The notes beneath the pieces were generated by a model. It had not been told where the DNA came from. It was given only the letters and a program-made list of their open reading frames with translations, and made no database searches. Source: Acanthosepion lycidas (taxonomy: Eukaryota; Mollusca; Cephalopoda; Sepiida; Sepiidae). From it: a DNA stretch of 64,000 nt. Positions 43,290 to 54,003 of the stretch are shown in pieces. The translations under genes were made by a program, and so were the position numbers. Each line of letters opens with the position of its first letter. Within the stretch, counting starts at the first letter, position 1. The stretch is from positions 45,856,065-45,920,064 of the forward strand of contig OZ010599.1 in assembly GCA_963932145.1 (NCBI GenBank), given 5' to 3'.

Positions 43290-45460
43290 AAATATTTTAT
43301 TTTTCATTAGTATATCCCCCTCCTCTTTCTGGAGAGTTTACCAACTTGACTTTGTAAGGTTTCTGTCTCGGATTCACTTTCAGTTCTTCAGTACATTTTC
43401 TTTGTCTAAAGCTTTTCCTTGTAGGTTCCACAACTTGTTGTGCTGACATGTCGAAATTGTCATATAGCATTTTTATTGGTTCTTCAAATATTACAGATCT
43501 TTTCATCACTGAATCATTTTTCAATTGATTATGGTGCCTTTGATGTTCGAATTTATTTCTTTTCACCATGTAAATCAATTTCTCTATTCTTGCTGATATT
43601 ATGCCATCTTTCCACATTTCTTTGCCATCCTTATATGCTCTAAAGAACACTCTTGAAAATTTTGGTGGCGCTTTTGTTAATTCGTGTTTTTTTGACTTGG
43701 TAACAACTTGTTGAACACAGATTTTACTCTTCTAGCAAACATTAATTCCACCGGTGACATGCCTGATGGCGTATTGGGGTTAAGTGTTACCCGGTAGGCT
43801 CTCAGAAAATTTAATTTCTCAAGACTCGCTATCTTCAACACTCTTTTGAACATTCCCACAAACTGTTCAGCTTATTAGACCTTGGGTGATACAGCAGGGT
43901 TATAAAAGGTTCAATGGAGAACATCTTACAAAAATCTTGGAATTATTTACCCGTGAATTGCATTCTATTATCTGGTATGCCATATCTTGCAAACAGTTCA
44001 TACAAGAAATTCACTGTCACTGAAGATGTTGGATTTTTGCACTTACAAATTTGCAGCCATTTTGTGAATGTATCAACTATCACAAGATAATATGATCCAT
44101 TGATAGGACCTGCAAAATCTATATGCAATTTTGACCATGGCATGTCTGTCTTTTCTTCAATACCATACTCTCTAGCATCTGATTCCACTACAATTTTTGC
44201 TTTTGGGTCCTAGTATGCTAATGATATATCAGACATAAGTAATTTTTTCATTTCATCAAATGACTTTTGACATTTATTATTCCAATTCAATTTTACTCCT
44301 TTCTTATGTAGATTGTTAAGTGGAGTCCTTCACTTATGCATATTATGTACATAAATTTGATAGTAATTAGTCAGTCCTAAAAAAGCTTGTAATGTAGACA
44401 CATTTTGTTGGCCTCAATGGATTTGGTTGCCTACCATTTTTATCAATAATTTAACCAAGGTATTTAATTTTCTGCAAAAAACAATTCACATTTTTCTTAA
44501 CTAAGCTTGAATCCGTATTCTTTTAGTTTTCCCAAAATTGTTTTTAAATGCCCAACATGTTGTTCTTTTGATTAAAATGTCACCCAGATATGCCACTGCA
44601 AAGTCACAATCTGAAAGTATGGTATACATGGCTTGTTGAAAAATAGCTGGTGCCACCTTTATACCAAAAGGAAGTCGGTTAAACTTATATAATCCTCTGT
44701 GCATATTTATGATTGTTAATTCTGAACATTCATTTTCAATCTGAATTTGTAAATATGCTTCAGAGAGATCAAGGTTTGAAAATATTTTCTTCTGGACTTG
44801 GTATTGGTATTTATGTGTTTCTAAACAACTGTATAATCCAGTTAAAAAATCTGCACAAACATAAATTTTATTATTTTTCTTTTCTTTACATACATCACTG
44901 GTGCACCCTATTTTGAATGCTTAATTTTTTCTATTACACCAATTCTTATCAGTGTCCACCTGTTCATTAATTTGTTCTAATGCTGTGAATGGTACACTGT
45001 TCCAGCTTAAAAACTGGCATCAAACCATTTTTTTTTAACTTGAAAATCAGCCTTGAATTTTAAACACCAATCCAATTCATTTAACAGAACATCTGGAAAG
45101 CATTTTTTTTTTTCAAATTCTTCTGTAAGATTTTCATTCTGACTTTTTAAATTGGTTGCTTGTCCACTTACATTTTTATAATAAATTTTTATTGGCCAAT
45201 CCCAAAGTACAAATAGTTCTATCCACTGTTCTGTATAAATTCATAGCATTTTTTAATACATAAGCTTTAGTTTTACATGCTTATTATGGAATGAGACATT
45301 GCAAATTATTTCTCAAAAAAAAATAAATAAATAAATCTCACCAGAAACTGAAATCACAACCTTGGAAGTCCTTTTTAATAAAGGCTTTCTAATTTCTTTC
45401 CATATGGTTTCACTGATTATTGAAATATCACTACCAGTGTCCAGTAACATTTTCACATCT
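43290..45460 (-). pseudogene. pol remnant: protease, reverse transcriptase, integrase
   Basis: In order along the minus strand: protease MLLDTGSDISII (about 45,420-45,455) with the DTGS active site. Next is reverse transcriptase LYKFNRLPFGIKVAPAIFQQ ... FAVAYLGDILI (44,570-44,700). Integrase reads LHIDFAGPINGSYYLVIVDT (about 44,065-44,130), then NPNTPSGMSPVELMFARRVK (43,700-43,790) and a basic C-terminal tail with WKDGIISARI (43,585-43,625). The RT catalytic box reads YLGD instead of YLDD, and the second integrase aspartate region is shortened. With frameshifts between all blocks, the enzymes cannot be active. Confidence 0.85.
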
Positions 45461-45564
45461 GCATTATTTCCACATTTCCAATTTTTCTTTTGTTTTCTGT
45501 GACCATTTTATCCATTGCAATGTTGTGTACTAATTTTTTCCTGTGAGAATTTTTTCTTGATTTG

Positions 45565-46430
45565 TTCTTGCAGTGTGATGTTATATGACCTCACTTACCA
45601 CACTTGTAACATTCTGTATTTTTAAATGGACAGGTTTTCCAAGATGTAATTTACCACATTTGAACTAAGAATTTATTCTCCTTTTTGTACATTTGTTCTT
45701 TGCTTGTACCAATGCACATTCTTTTTTCTGAATTTCTTCAGCAGTGTGCTTCAGATTTAGCATTGTCTGACAATCATCCATTATTTCTTGCAGTGTAATA
45801 TTGTTTTGTTCATTTTTTGTTAAAATTTTTGCTTGTATTTCAGCATCTTTTTAGCTATTAAACTTTGCATGAAAATTAATCCTTTGAACATATCTGGAGT
45901 CATTTCATTTATTCTAAACTTTTCACATTCTTTATTGATGATACCAACATACATGACAATGTCTTCATGCTCTTTTTTGGCTAGATTCAAGTACCTTCCA
46001 CAAGCATTAAACAGAGTACTCTTGTCACTAAAGATTTTTGTCAGAATGTGTACCATCTCTTCAAATTTGATTTTACCTGGTTTTCTTCATAAAGTGTAAT
46101 TGCCATATTTTTTGGAGTTATTTTCCTCAACAAAAGTCTGGTTTTTTCCCTCATCATCCCAGTTGCTGCATTTCTGACTGAATATTTGTTCGGTTCTATG
46201 AACATATGCAGAAAAAGTCAGACCCTCGTCAGGATTGTATATAAATTCTGATATGGTGTTTTGGACAGTGTCTGGTGCAAGAGACAATGAAGAATTTTTT
46301 TTTTTATTTCTTCAGAATTATAGCCAACAACTCTTGTTGCAGTTTTTGTAGTTCTAGCAACTGTTGATTTTGCTGTTGTTGCTGTTTCTGTTTTTGAATT
46401 TCAACTATGGAAGCCAAAATTTTTCTCCAT
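45565..46430 (-). pseudogene. gag remnant with CCHC knuckle
   Basis: FSAYVHRTEQIFSQKCSNWD and FEEMVHILTKIFSDKSTLFN, then HEDIVMYVGIINKECEKFRI, follow the order of a Ty3/gypsy capsid domain. Downstream CYKCGK-stop-GHITSHC (45,570-45,612) has C-X2-C-X4-H-X4-C spacing with a stop inside. A glutamine-rich N-terminus is encoded near 46,340-46,400. Confidence 0.8.
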
Positions 46431-46489
46431 ATTCACAAGATTGGGGTGGGGGTGGGGGGGGCGTCTTTCTTAGACACCACAAGAAAAAA

Positions 46490-46514
46490 AAAATTTTTTT
46501 TTTTTTTTTTTTTT
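46490..46514. repeat. Poly-T tract
   Basis: A T run inside the 5' non-coding part of the LTR element. Confidence 0.85.
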
Positions 46515-46628
46515 AAACCAACATGGTTGAAATTCTTGCAACTCCAGTTACAACTCATATGTGTTCCTGATCCTTGTTACTGCTATAAATTGTAAGAGTT
46601 CAGAATCTTCATCACAATGGCTATAAAT

Positions 46629-46653
46629 CCTGAATTTCAAATCCCTCATTGCC
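46629..46653 (-). other. Candidate primer binding site
   Basis: Just inside the 5' LTR the minus strand reads TGGCAATGAGGGATTTGAA. Its complement, TTCAAATCCCTCATTGCCA, looks like a tRNA 3' end (T-loop-like TTCAAAT and terminal CCA), although the spacing is four bases shorter than a full acceptor and T-arm. Confidence 0.35.
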
Positions 46654-46655
46654 AC

Positions 46656-46872
46656 TATTATAACACCACTAGTCTATGGCTATTGTTATAACACACTCTT
46701 ATATTTCTTATAAGGATTCTCTATACTTAATGCTCCAGCTACTTGTCGTGACTCCTGTATTAGTCTAAAGACCGACTCCAACCAGCTACCAGGCTTACCT
46801 CTGACCTAGAGCTCTTTATAGTAACAAACTAGTTCATATAGTCACTGGGAGTGTACCATTCATTCCACAACA
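46656..46872 (-). repeat. 5' LTR
   Basis: Begins TGTTGTGGAATGAATGGTAC on the minus strand. It is diverged from the 3' LTR by visible substitutions and small indels, so the insertion is not recent. Confidence 0.8.
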
Positions 46873-46877
46873 AAAAC

Positions 46878-47320
46878 TTAAGTGTATGATATGAAAAAAA
46901 AACAACGTATGGAAAACTTAGCATCCAAATACTAGAAAAGAATTATTCACTTTGGTCATTTAAGTTTGTAGGTTAAGATAAGTTTCATTTCAATAAGTCA
47001 GTTGAGTAAAATCTGAAAAAGTTTCTTCAGGAAAATTAAGACAAAATATTGACATTAAGTATAATTTATCTTTGAGATTGAGAGAAATTGTGCATCACTT
47101 ATTAAATGTGTATCCACTGTTTATACCTTTAATTGTAACAAATTTAGTGCTCAGAAAAAAGGACATCAATTAATCGCAAGAAAGAAGCTGTCATATCAGA
47201 GATATATGTATAGAAAACCCAGTAGTATGAATGAAGGTTGGTGTTGCTCTCAATTAAAAAATCAGAAATTTAAATTTGTCAAATTGATTAGTGGCCTGTC
47301 ATACCAAGTCACTATAAAGA
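46878..47320. other. AT-rich non-coding DNA
   Basis: Nothing recognised. Confidence 0.4.
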
Positions 47321-47324
47321 TCTG

Positions 47325-47333
47325 TATAGTGCT

Positions 47334-47377
<44 letters not shown>

Positions 47378-47379
47378 CA

Positions 47380-47414
<35 letters not shown>
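47325..47414. repeat. (AT)n within a short hairpin, then (GT)n
   Basis: ATAGTGCTGA precedes and TCAGCACTAT follows about 19 AT units (47,337-47,374), so the AT run is the loop of an inverted repeat. (GT)n follows at 47,382-47,414. Confidence 0.85.
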
Positions 47415-47418
<4 letters not shown>

Positions 47419-47476
47419 TATGCTGCTACAAAGGGGAAAATGATGCATTTCACTAAAAGCATCTGCTCTTTCTAGC

Positions 47477-47610
47477 TTCCTCAGGTTAGAATGAAAGAAG
47501 GAAAAAATGTGTTGGGGTTTCTGAGGATAATTGAGAACCATAAATCAAATTATTTTATCACACCCCCAATGTCCAGACTCAAGAGAGTGTTTCTTAGTGA
47601 AATGCATTGT
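47477..47610 (+). repeat. Dispersed repeat shared with 38.53 kb
   Basis: TCAGGTTAGAATGAAAGAAG, TCTGAGGATAATTGAGAACC and ATCAAATTATTTTATCACAC parallel 38,535-38,610. Family unknown. Confidence 0.4.
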
Positions 47611-47854
47611 TTATAAATCTTTACTCTTTGCCTCAGCATCTTCAACATGAAAATATGTAAGAGAATATTTGATGATATTAGATAAATATGTATAAACATT
47701 TATTGATTAAAGATTTCTACATTTACTTTTTAAATTTCATAATCTTATTAAACGTAATAGGCTATAAAATAAATTTAAATACACGTTTTATGTTTAAATG
47801 ATTGTTACGTGTTCAACATAAAGTGAATACATTTTTTGAGAGCACCATCTATAT

Positions 47855-48312
47855 ATATCACACTAGCAGTAGAGCCTGGCGTTGCCCAGGGATGTAACAG
47901 TAAGAGATAGATCAAGTATCAACCATCATAAAGACTTAAAAATAAAATTGACAAAGATTACTGTTTAAGGTTGATGGACACGCATGTCTTAATTATTTTT
48001 TTTTGTTTTTTTGTTTTTTTTTTTACGAATTGGTCAAACCCAAACTCAAACAAAAACATTGTTTTCAATTGTTATGAGTCTATCGATTGAATAGAATTTT
48101 ATTATAAACAATTGTCTTGTAAATGGAATTTTAAAAGCATTCTGAATGTAAAAATAAAGAAAAAAGTGTGCAAGACAATAAGAAACACTACCTGCCAAAA
48201 AGAAAGTGAAGTTTTGTTGAAATCGGTTGAAAAACGTAGGAAATCCGATCCCATATATAAACGAACGAACACACACACACACACACACACAACCTGGGTT
48301 TTATAATGAGTA
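47855..48312 (+). mobile_element. Non-autonomous element ending in (AC)n, copy 1
   Basis: Starts TATATATCACACTAGCAGTA, GAGCCTGGCGTTGCCCAGGG, a motif found at the start of widespread invertebrate elements. It ends GTTGAAATCGGTTGAAAAAC, ATCCGATCCCATATATAAAC, (AC)n, TTTTATAATGAGTAA. No coding frame. The class is not resolved. Confidence 0.5.
48270..48292. repeat. (AC)n microsatellite
   Basis: About 11 units, part of copy 1. Confidence 0.9.
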
Positions 48313-48424
48313 AAACTCGATATGAGTTGTCCCTCTTCATTCTGGCGACAGAATTGTGTTTTCAAATTGATTTCATGCAAAAACAATTGTGTTTTTCCAA
48401 TTTTTGGTGCTGTCAGAACCACTG

Positions 48425-48508
48425 CTAGGTAATTTTACGCAGTCTTGTGAAGTTTTGTTGAAATCGGTTGAAAAATGTAGGAAATCCGATCCAATATATA
48501 AACGTACA

Positions 48509-48559
<51 letters not shown>

Positions 48560-48585
48560 TGCATTTTATAATAAGTAAGATTTAC
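48425..48585 (+). mobile_element. Repeat of the (AC)n-ending module, copy 2
   Basis: GTTGAAATCGGTTGAAAAAT, AATCCGATCCAATATATAAA, a longer (AC)n, then TTTTATAATAAGTAA. It duplicates the last ~110 bases of the preceding element about 250 bases downstream. Confidence 0.6.
48511..48556. repeat. (AC)n microsatellite
   Basis: About 23 units, part of copy 2. Confidence 0.95.
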
Positions 48586-48715
48586 TTATTTATAAAATAT
48601 ACTAAGAGAGGTGTTGTTGACAAAGTAAATAGCAGAATGGAATATAGGATCAGCAAGCACAATCTAAACTTTGTGGAGATAATCTGTGCTCACTTTGTAC
48701 TGATGCTCTTGGAGA

Positions 48716-48800
48716 AGGATTTGATTTGATTTGTTTGATGGTATATCAATTCCTTATGGGTCATTTAATGTCAAAATGCAATTTTCTTAGAAGTAATAAA
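48716..48800 (+). repeat. Dispersed repeat R1, 5' fragment
   Basis: GATGGTATATCAATTCCTTA and TGGGTCATTTAATGTCAAAA resemble the R1 start at 17,430 and 49,040. Confidence 0.45.
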
Positions 48801-49009
48801 AATATGCTGTTATTCTGCTTTCACAATCCAATACATGGTAGTTGATTCTCATTTTTCATGCATATACATGTTTGTGCAGGCATAATTACTAGATGTGGTG
48901 ATGTGTGTATTTTATGTTTTAGTTTTGTAGAAGTTATATTTTAGAATACAGTTTAAGAAATTGTTGGATATTACATGGACTAATGTCATGAAAGAATTCT
49001 TTCAGGTTG

Positions 49010-49350
49010 ATTGTTTGGTTAGTTGATTTTGTTTAGCAACATATCAACCTTTATGGGTTATTTAATGCCAAAATCTAAATAATTTGAATGCAATTGTATG
49101 CCTTCAACTACAAATAAAATATATTTTTGGTCATTTTTTATATAAAAATGTATTGCTGGTATTTTGACTATAAAAGTATATTTTATACTTTCATAGCTTG
49201 GAGGGTTTATTTTCCCATAGCTGGGACCCTAAGAGGTGCTACCACCCTGGGTAAAGTTGGACCTGGGAACAAAAGCAATTAGAGAGTTCCACACTCCTTG
49301 AAAACACCAATCTCCCAATCAGAGGCCTTGCTACCAGATGTAGTTTGTCA
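49010..49350 (+). repeat. Dispersed repeat R1, copy 2
   Basis: AGCAACATATCAACCTTTAT, ATGGGTTATTTAATGCC, CCATAGCTGGGACCCTAAGA, GGTGCTACCACCCTGGG and CAGAGGCCTTGCTACCAG, in the same order as copy 1. Confidence 0.7.
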
Positions 49351-51060
49351 TAACATCTTGGACTCTTGGAGAAAGAACGAATAAGAATAAATGATGCAAT
49401 TATCATTAAAAAAGTTATGAAAATTAGTAGTGATTTTGTGGAGGAGAATTTTTTTCTTCTCTTTTCTAGAAAATTACAAAATTTTATTTTAGGTTCTGTA
49501 TTTATGCTTTCATAATTTTTTTTATAAATATTAAAATAGAAGTATTTTCCTTAATTGGTCGGAAGCAACAATTCTGAGACAATCAACATTCTTTGACCAA
49601 ATGAAGACATGTCAGTATTTTTTGAAGCAATTGGTACAAAGTATAGTGAAGTCATTTGATTATATTCATTTGAAATATTTAGAAACCCAAGCAAGACCAA
49701 GTACTTCTGCTAAAGTTTGATGAATCTTGTATATAGAAGGGCCTACCAAAAAGTTCAGAGAATTTGAGTGGCACATGTAAAATGGTTGTAGTATGAAATT
49801 TTGCCACTACTGTTTGTGAGGTAGTATGTAAACAATGGATTACGTCAAAGAAATTGTGGGAAATTAGGTCATTTCTTTCTCAAATACTGATCTAAAAAAA
49901 AAACAAAAAAAAAAAAAAAATTTCTATCTATATAAAATGAAAAAAAAGCAATTATGCATAACAATATAAAAGGCAAAAACTGAAATTAAAAATGTTATAG
50001 AATATGATTTTAAAATGCAAACAGAATTTTCATTTTGATATGAAGTGTCTGGTAATGCAAACCATTAATAGAGTTTAGTTGTCAAAGAATGCTTCAAAAA
50101 TAGGATTCAAGTGTCCATGAAAAAGCAAATAAAAACTAGCAAAAAAGATGGAAGTGGAATTAATTGTTATAAACAACATTTCCTTCATTATCATAAAGTT
50201 TATCAATAGAAGAAAAAAACCTTAATTGTATTTTGTGTTTTTTTCCTTGCTTCTAATTCTTTTGACTTATCTTAATACACAAGATAGTTTATCTAAATTA
50301 CCAAAAAAATCATACATTTATAAATAAAGAGGGTGTTATTTATAATTCTGGTATATATAAGTCAGAGATATAATTAGCAAACAAAAGCACCAAAAACGAT
50401 TTTCAATCTAAGGGTAGAGAATAAAAAGCTCTTAAAATTGAATTTAGCTGCTTATATTATTAATTAGTTGCAGCCCCCCCAAAAGTTAAATGGACACTTT
50501 ATACTCATAAGATGACTACAACTGGCTGTAAAAGTAAATAGTTCAGACTAGTTTTCTTTTATGTGACCTATCACTTTTGAACATGGATGATCATTAGTGT
50601 TGGATTATGATTTTTTGAGGCCCCAAGTCTAATGAAATTATGCCCCCCCCCACTACCACGAAACCACCCTCTAACTTTCCCACACTCATCTTGAATGTTT
50701 TTACTTGTGTTATATTTCAGCAATATTTACATAGCTTGAAGCAAACTTATTGCAAATTCTTTAAATAAACTAGAATATCTATCTTTTGTTTGTCAATAAA
50801 AATATTCTTTAAGGAATACCAATACTTCCATAATGATTGCAAACTAAATTAGCACATATTTCAGCACCAATAAAAAACAAAGAACAGAATTTTTACAACC
50901 AGCATTATAAATATGAGTTCATCATATTGTTATCATTTTCATTTCAGTTTATGAAACTATTTTTTCAGTTATAACATCTAGAAAATTAAAATCATTGCTT
51001 TAGAAAAGATTGAAGAACCCTATGCTGTAGCTTAAAGGATAATCTGTCCCTGGCTTAAAT
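49351..51060. other. AT-rich non-coding DNA
   Basis: GGGCCTACCAAAAAGTTCAG at 49,739 may be a decayed mariner-type end. Otherwise nothing is recognised. Confidence 0.35.
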
Positions 51061-51061
51061 T

Positions 51062-52275
51062 CCTGTCCTTTGCAACTTTAAGTAATGTTTGTCTTCTTAC
51101 TGTCCTTCCCAGTCCCTGTTCTGACATCCATTTACACAAGCTTGTTATGAAGGTTGATCATGGTTCTCCACAACTTCTTATCTTTTGTAGCTCTAAGCAA
51201 TGTTTGTCTCCTTATTGTCCTTCCCACTCTGTTCTTCTATCCATTTACACAAACTTGTTAGGTAAATTAGTTGTCATCGATTCCTCCATGTTCCTCTTAT
51301 CTTCAATGTTATATGAGTATCAAATTCTCCAATCCCACTTTCCTTATTCTGTGTCTTAGAAATTTTAAACTGTCACTTTCTGATTCTAAGTATAATGTTC
51401 ATTTCCATTTTCTTAATAACTGCTTGTTCCATCCATCATATTCTCAGCATCCTTCTTTAGAACAATATCTGTTGCTTCAATCTCCTCTTCATCTGTTAGA
51501 TAATTGTCCAACACTGTCATACAGGAAGATTGCTATTACATGGCAGTTCGGCAGTCTTTTCTTTGTTTTTAATGAAATTTTTCTCTCTCTTCATACATTT
51601 AGTTTAGACATCTTTTGCTATTCCAATGCACCTTTATATCAGGTTTCACATTATGTCATCTGTTGCAACTCCAGCCAGATGTCATCTAATGTCATCTGTT
51701 GCAACTCCAGCCAGATGTCATCTAATGTCATCTGTTGCAACTCCAGCCAGATGTCATCTAATGTCATCTGTTGCAACTCCAGCCAGATGTCATCTAATGT
51801 CATCTGTTGCAACTCCAGCCAGATGTCATCTAATGTCATCTGTTGCAACTCCAGCCAGATGTCATCTAATGTCATCTGTTGCAACTCCAGCCAGATGTCA
51901 TCTAATGTCATCTGTTGCAACTCCAGCCAGATGTCATCTAATGTCATCTGTTGCAACTCCAGCCAGATGTCATCTAATGTCATCTGTTGCAACTCCAGCC
52001 AGATGTCATCTAATGTCATCTGTTGCAACTCCAGCCAGATGTCATCTAATGTCATCTGTTGCAACTCCAGCCAGATGTCATCTAATGTCATCTGTTGCAA
52101 CTCCAGCCAGATAAACTTCTGTAATTGCTGAATTCTGATTCCAATTTGTAGCTCGCACCTTGGGCTGATAAGCTTGTTGATGACCATACATTCTAAAATC
52201 TGTTTTTTGTAAAACTAGGAATACTTTACCTGTATAAATATCATGGTAGGAATGATGTAAATTGATCACATATGC
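51062..52275 (-). pseudogene. LINE family B relic carrying a 36-bp minisatellite
   Basis: The minus strand reads LECMVINKLISPRCE and LQIGIRIQQLQKF (52,112-52,195), matching the ECMVxSK...CELKIGxxxIxQVQKF block of family B. Then comes the tandem array. Below it, decayed TILLYGSECWTI-type sequence and the FLGH...GRQR end follow (51,150-51,500). The 3' end is partly duplicated in tandem with an offset of about 115 bases (51,066 versus 51,181). The catalytic region is absent. Confidence 0.75.
51653..52111. repeat. Perfect 36-bp tandem array, 12.75 copies
   Basis: The unit is ATGTCATCTGTTGCAACTCC followed by AGCCAGATGTCATCTA, repeated with no difference that I can see. Each unit contains ATGTCATCT twice. 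Because 36 is a multiple of 3 and the unit has no in-frame stop in the plus frames seen, long repetitive open frames result (for example a 12-residue period VICCNSSQMSSN); none is likely to be a gene. Confidence 0.97.
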
Positions 52276-53395
52276 AAGTAATCAATAGTGCAACAAGTAC
52301 ACTTTTCATCCCATGATGGTCAAAAGAATTCTCACATATTAACATTGGTCATGAGGTGATTTCAATTTACAATATCTACTATTTTAAATTTCTCTCATTT
52401 TCATAATTTAAGACCCAATCAAAGGGATACAAGATATAAAGTAATCATCTGAGTTTTTTTAAAAAAAAAAGCTCTACTCTGTACATATTACCTACTGTAT
52501 AATAAAATTTGTATTTTGATAAAAATAGTAAGTTCAGTGAAAATCAAATAATTGTTATTTCTTGGCAAAAAAAAAAAAAAACCTTTATATCTATAAAACT
52601 AGTGGTTAACTTTAGATTTCATTTCACAAAGAAAAAAAAAATGTTTGTTTCAGCTTGTGCTCCTTTTTTTTTTAAATTTATTCAATAATTGATTATATTT
52701 AAAGGAACAAATTCATCTTGGCAAACCACACCAACTTAACAGTTAAAAATAACATTTTTTAGTTTTATGAAAAAAAAGAAAAAAAAAAAGTAAAATCAAC
52801 TCAACTCAAAAATATTTCTATGGCAAAAAAGAAGGAAAAAAAATGGGTAGAGTGTCTCTAGGATTCAAATATTTCAATAACCTTAAGTTAAGTCAGAGTT
52901 GCAGATAAATTTATATTTTTACTGATGAGAGAAATAGAAAGGGTTAAAGGTTTGAGATCAGTTTTGGCTTCTATTTTCTTTCTGAAGGTCAGAATCAGAG
53001 TTTTGGCTGCTTGTTCTTCAGAAAGAAAAGGTGGTCAGATGCCAAAAAGTACTTTTCAGAACTAATTAATTCTGGCTTGTTAGTAAGCCATTAATCAACA
53101 TTAGAAAAGTCATTATGTCAAGGATAGCAGAACATAGAGGAAGTGAAAGCAAAGAATTAATTTATATTTTCATTGGTAAAACACAAAATGTATGGTATAT
53201 TTGGTTTCTAAATAAGAAAGGAACATACAATCTTTGTATATTTAATCTTTAATCTTAGTATCATTATTCTAAGCTGGAATAAGGCCATCAATTATGCTAA
53301 AATATATCTAGTATCAGCAACAGTCATCAGAGAATGCCATTTTTCAAATACTGGAGTGTTATGTAATATTGATCCTCCTATATGGCATTGATTAT
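52276..53395. other. AT-rich non-coding DNA
   Basis: Nothing recognised apart from short A and T runs. Confidence 0.4.
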
Positions 53396-53399
53396 ATAT

Positions 53400-53775
53400 A
53401 TCACAGATGAAGAAGCAACAAAAATGTTGTTCAACAGAAGGATGCTGAGAATACCATAAACCAAACAAGTGAGCAATGACAAATTTTAAAAAAAAATTAA
53501 AAAAAACAATAGAAACAAAAAGGACACTCATAGTTCACATCAGGAAGAGATCAATGAAATCTCTAGGGCATATAATGAAGAAAGAAGGCTTGGAAAATTT
53601 AATACTAACAGGACATGTTGAAAGCAGCAAATAATCTAAGCTTGTGCAAATGGTTGATAGAACAGGGATTAGTAGGGATAGCAAAAAGACAAACATTACT
53701 AAGAGCTACAAAGGACAGGAAATTGTGGAGAACGACGATTGCCCATATCCTGAAGGGACACGGCACGTAGAAGAA
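53400..53775 (+). pseudogene. LINE family B, C-terminal end
   Basis: RRMLRIP at 53,439 begins the block. The final segment KRQTLLRATKDRKLW, then TIAHILKGHGT (53,685-53,770) is the standard end of the family B ORF, as at 37,830-37,905. The part between is frameshifted. Confidence 0.7.
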
Positions 53776-54003
53776 TAATGTACATGTATGAATCTAGAAT
53801 TTGGATTGTTATTACTGACAAGAGTAAATCAACACTAAAATTACATAAAGCAACTTCACATTTAATCTAAGCTTTTTATCTTGATTAATAATCATGTTTG
53901 TTTTGATAGACTTGCGTATAAATTGATATTTACTCTAAAAGAGTAAAGGAAAACTAATGTTTCTTTTTACAGATACTACACTTGGATTAACATGATAGTA
54001 TTT
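53776..54003. other. Short non-coding spacer
   Basis: No feature between two LINE fragments. Confidence 0.4.

Larger units (their letters stand above)
43025..46872 (-). mobile_element. Ty3/gypsy-type LTR retrotransposon, degenerate, with both LTRs
   Basis: Two similar LTRs bound a body with gag, protease, reverse transcriptase and integrase remnants in Ty3/gypsy order on the minus strand. AAAAC lies outside each LTR (43,020-43,024 and 46,873-46,877), a 5-bp target-site duplication. The total length, 3.85 kb, is short for the type, so parts of the body are deleted. The protein pieces most resemble the group with YLDDILI, ECERFxLxE and K-R-H-x-N-Q-L signatures; the exact clade is not claimed. 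Confidence 0.85.

Noticed and set aside
43440..43643. A plus-strand 67-residue frame and similar plus frames in 43-46 kb
   Set aside because: Shadow of the minus-strand integrase and gag remnants of the LTR retrotransposon.
47206..47475. An 89-residue frame across a microsatellite
   Set aside because: Open only because AT and GT repeats contain no stop in that frame.
51271..52131. A 286-residue repetitive plus-strand frame (and overlapping frames on both strands)
   Set aside because: Produced by the 36-bp tandem array inside a minus-strand LINE relic; the period is a multiple of three, which keeps all these frames open.
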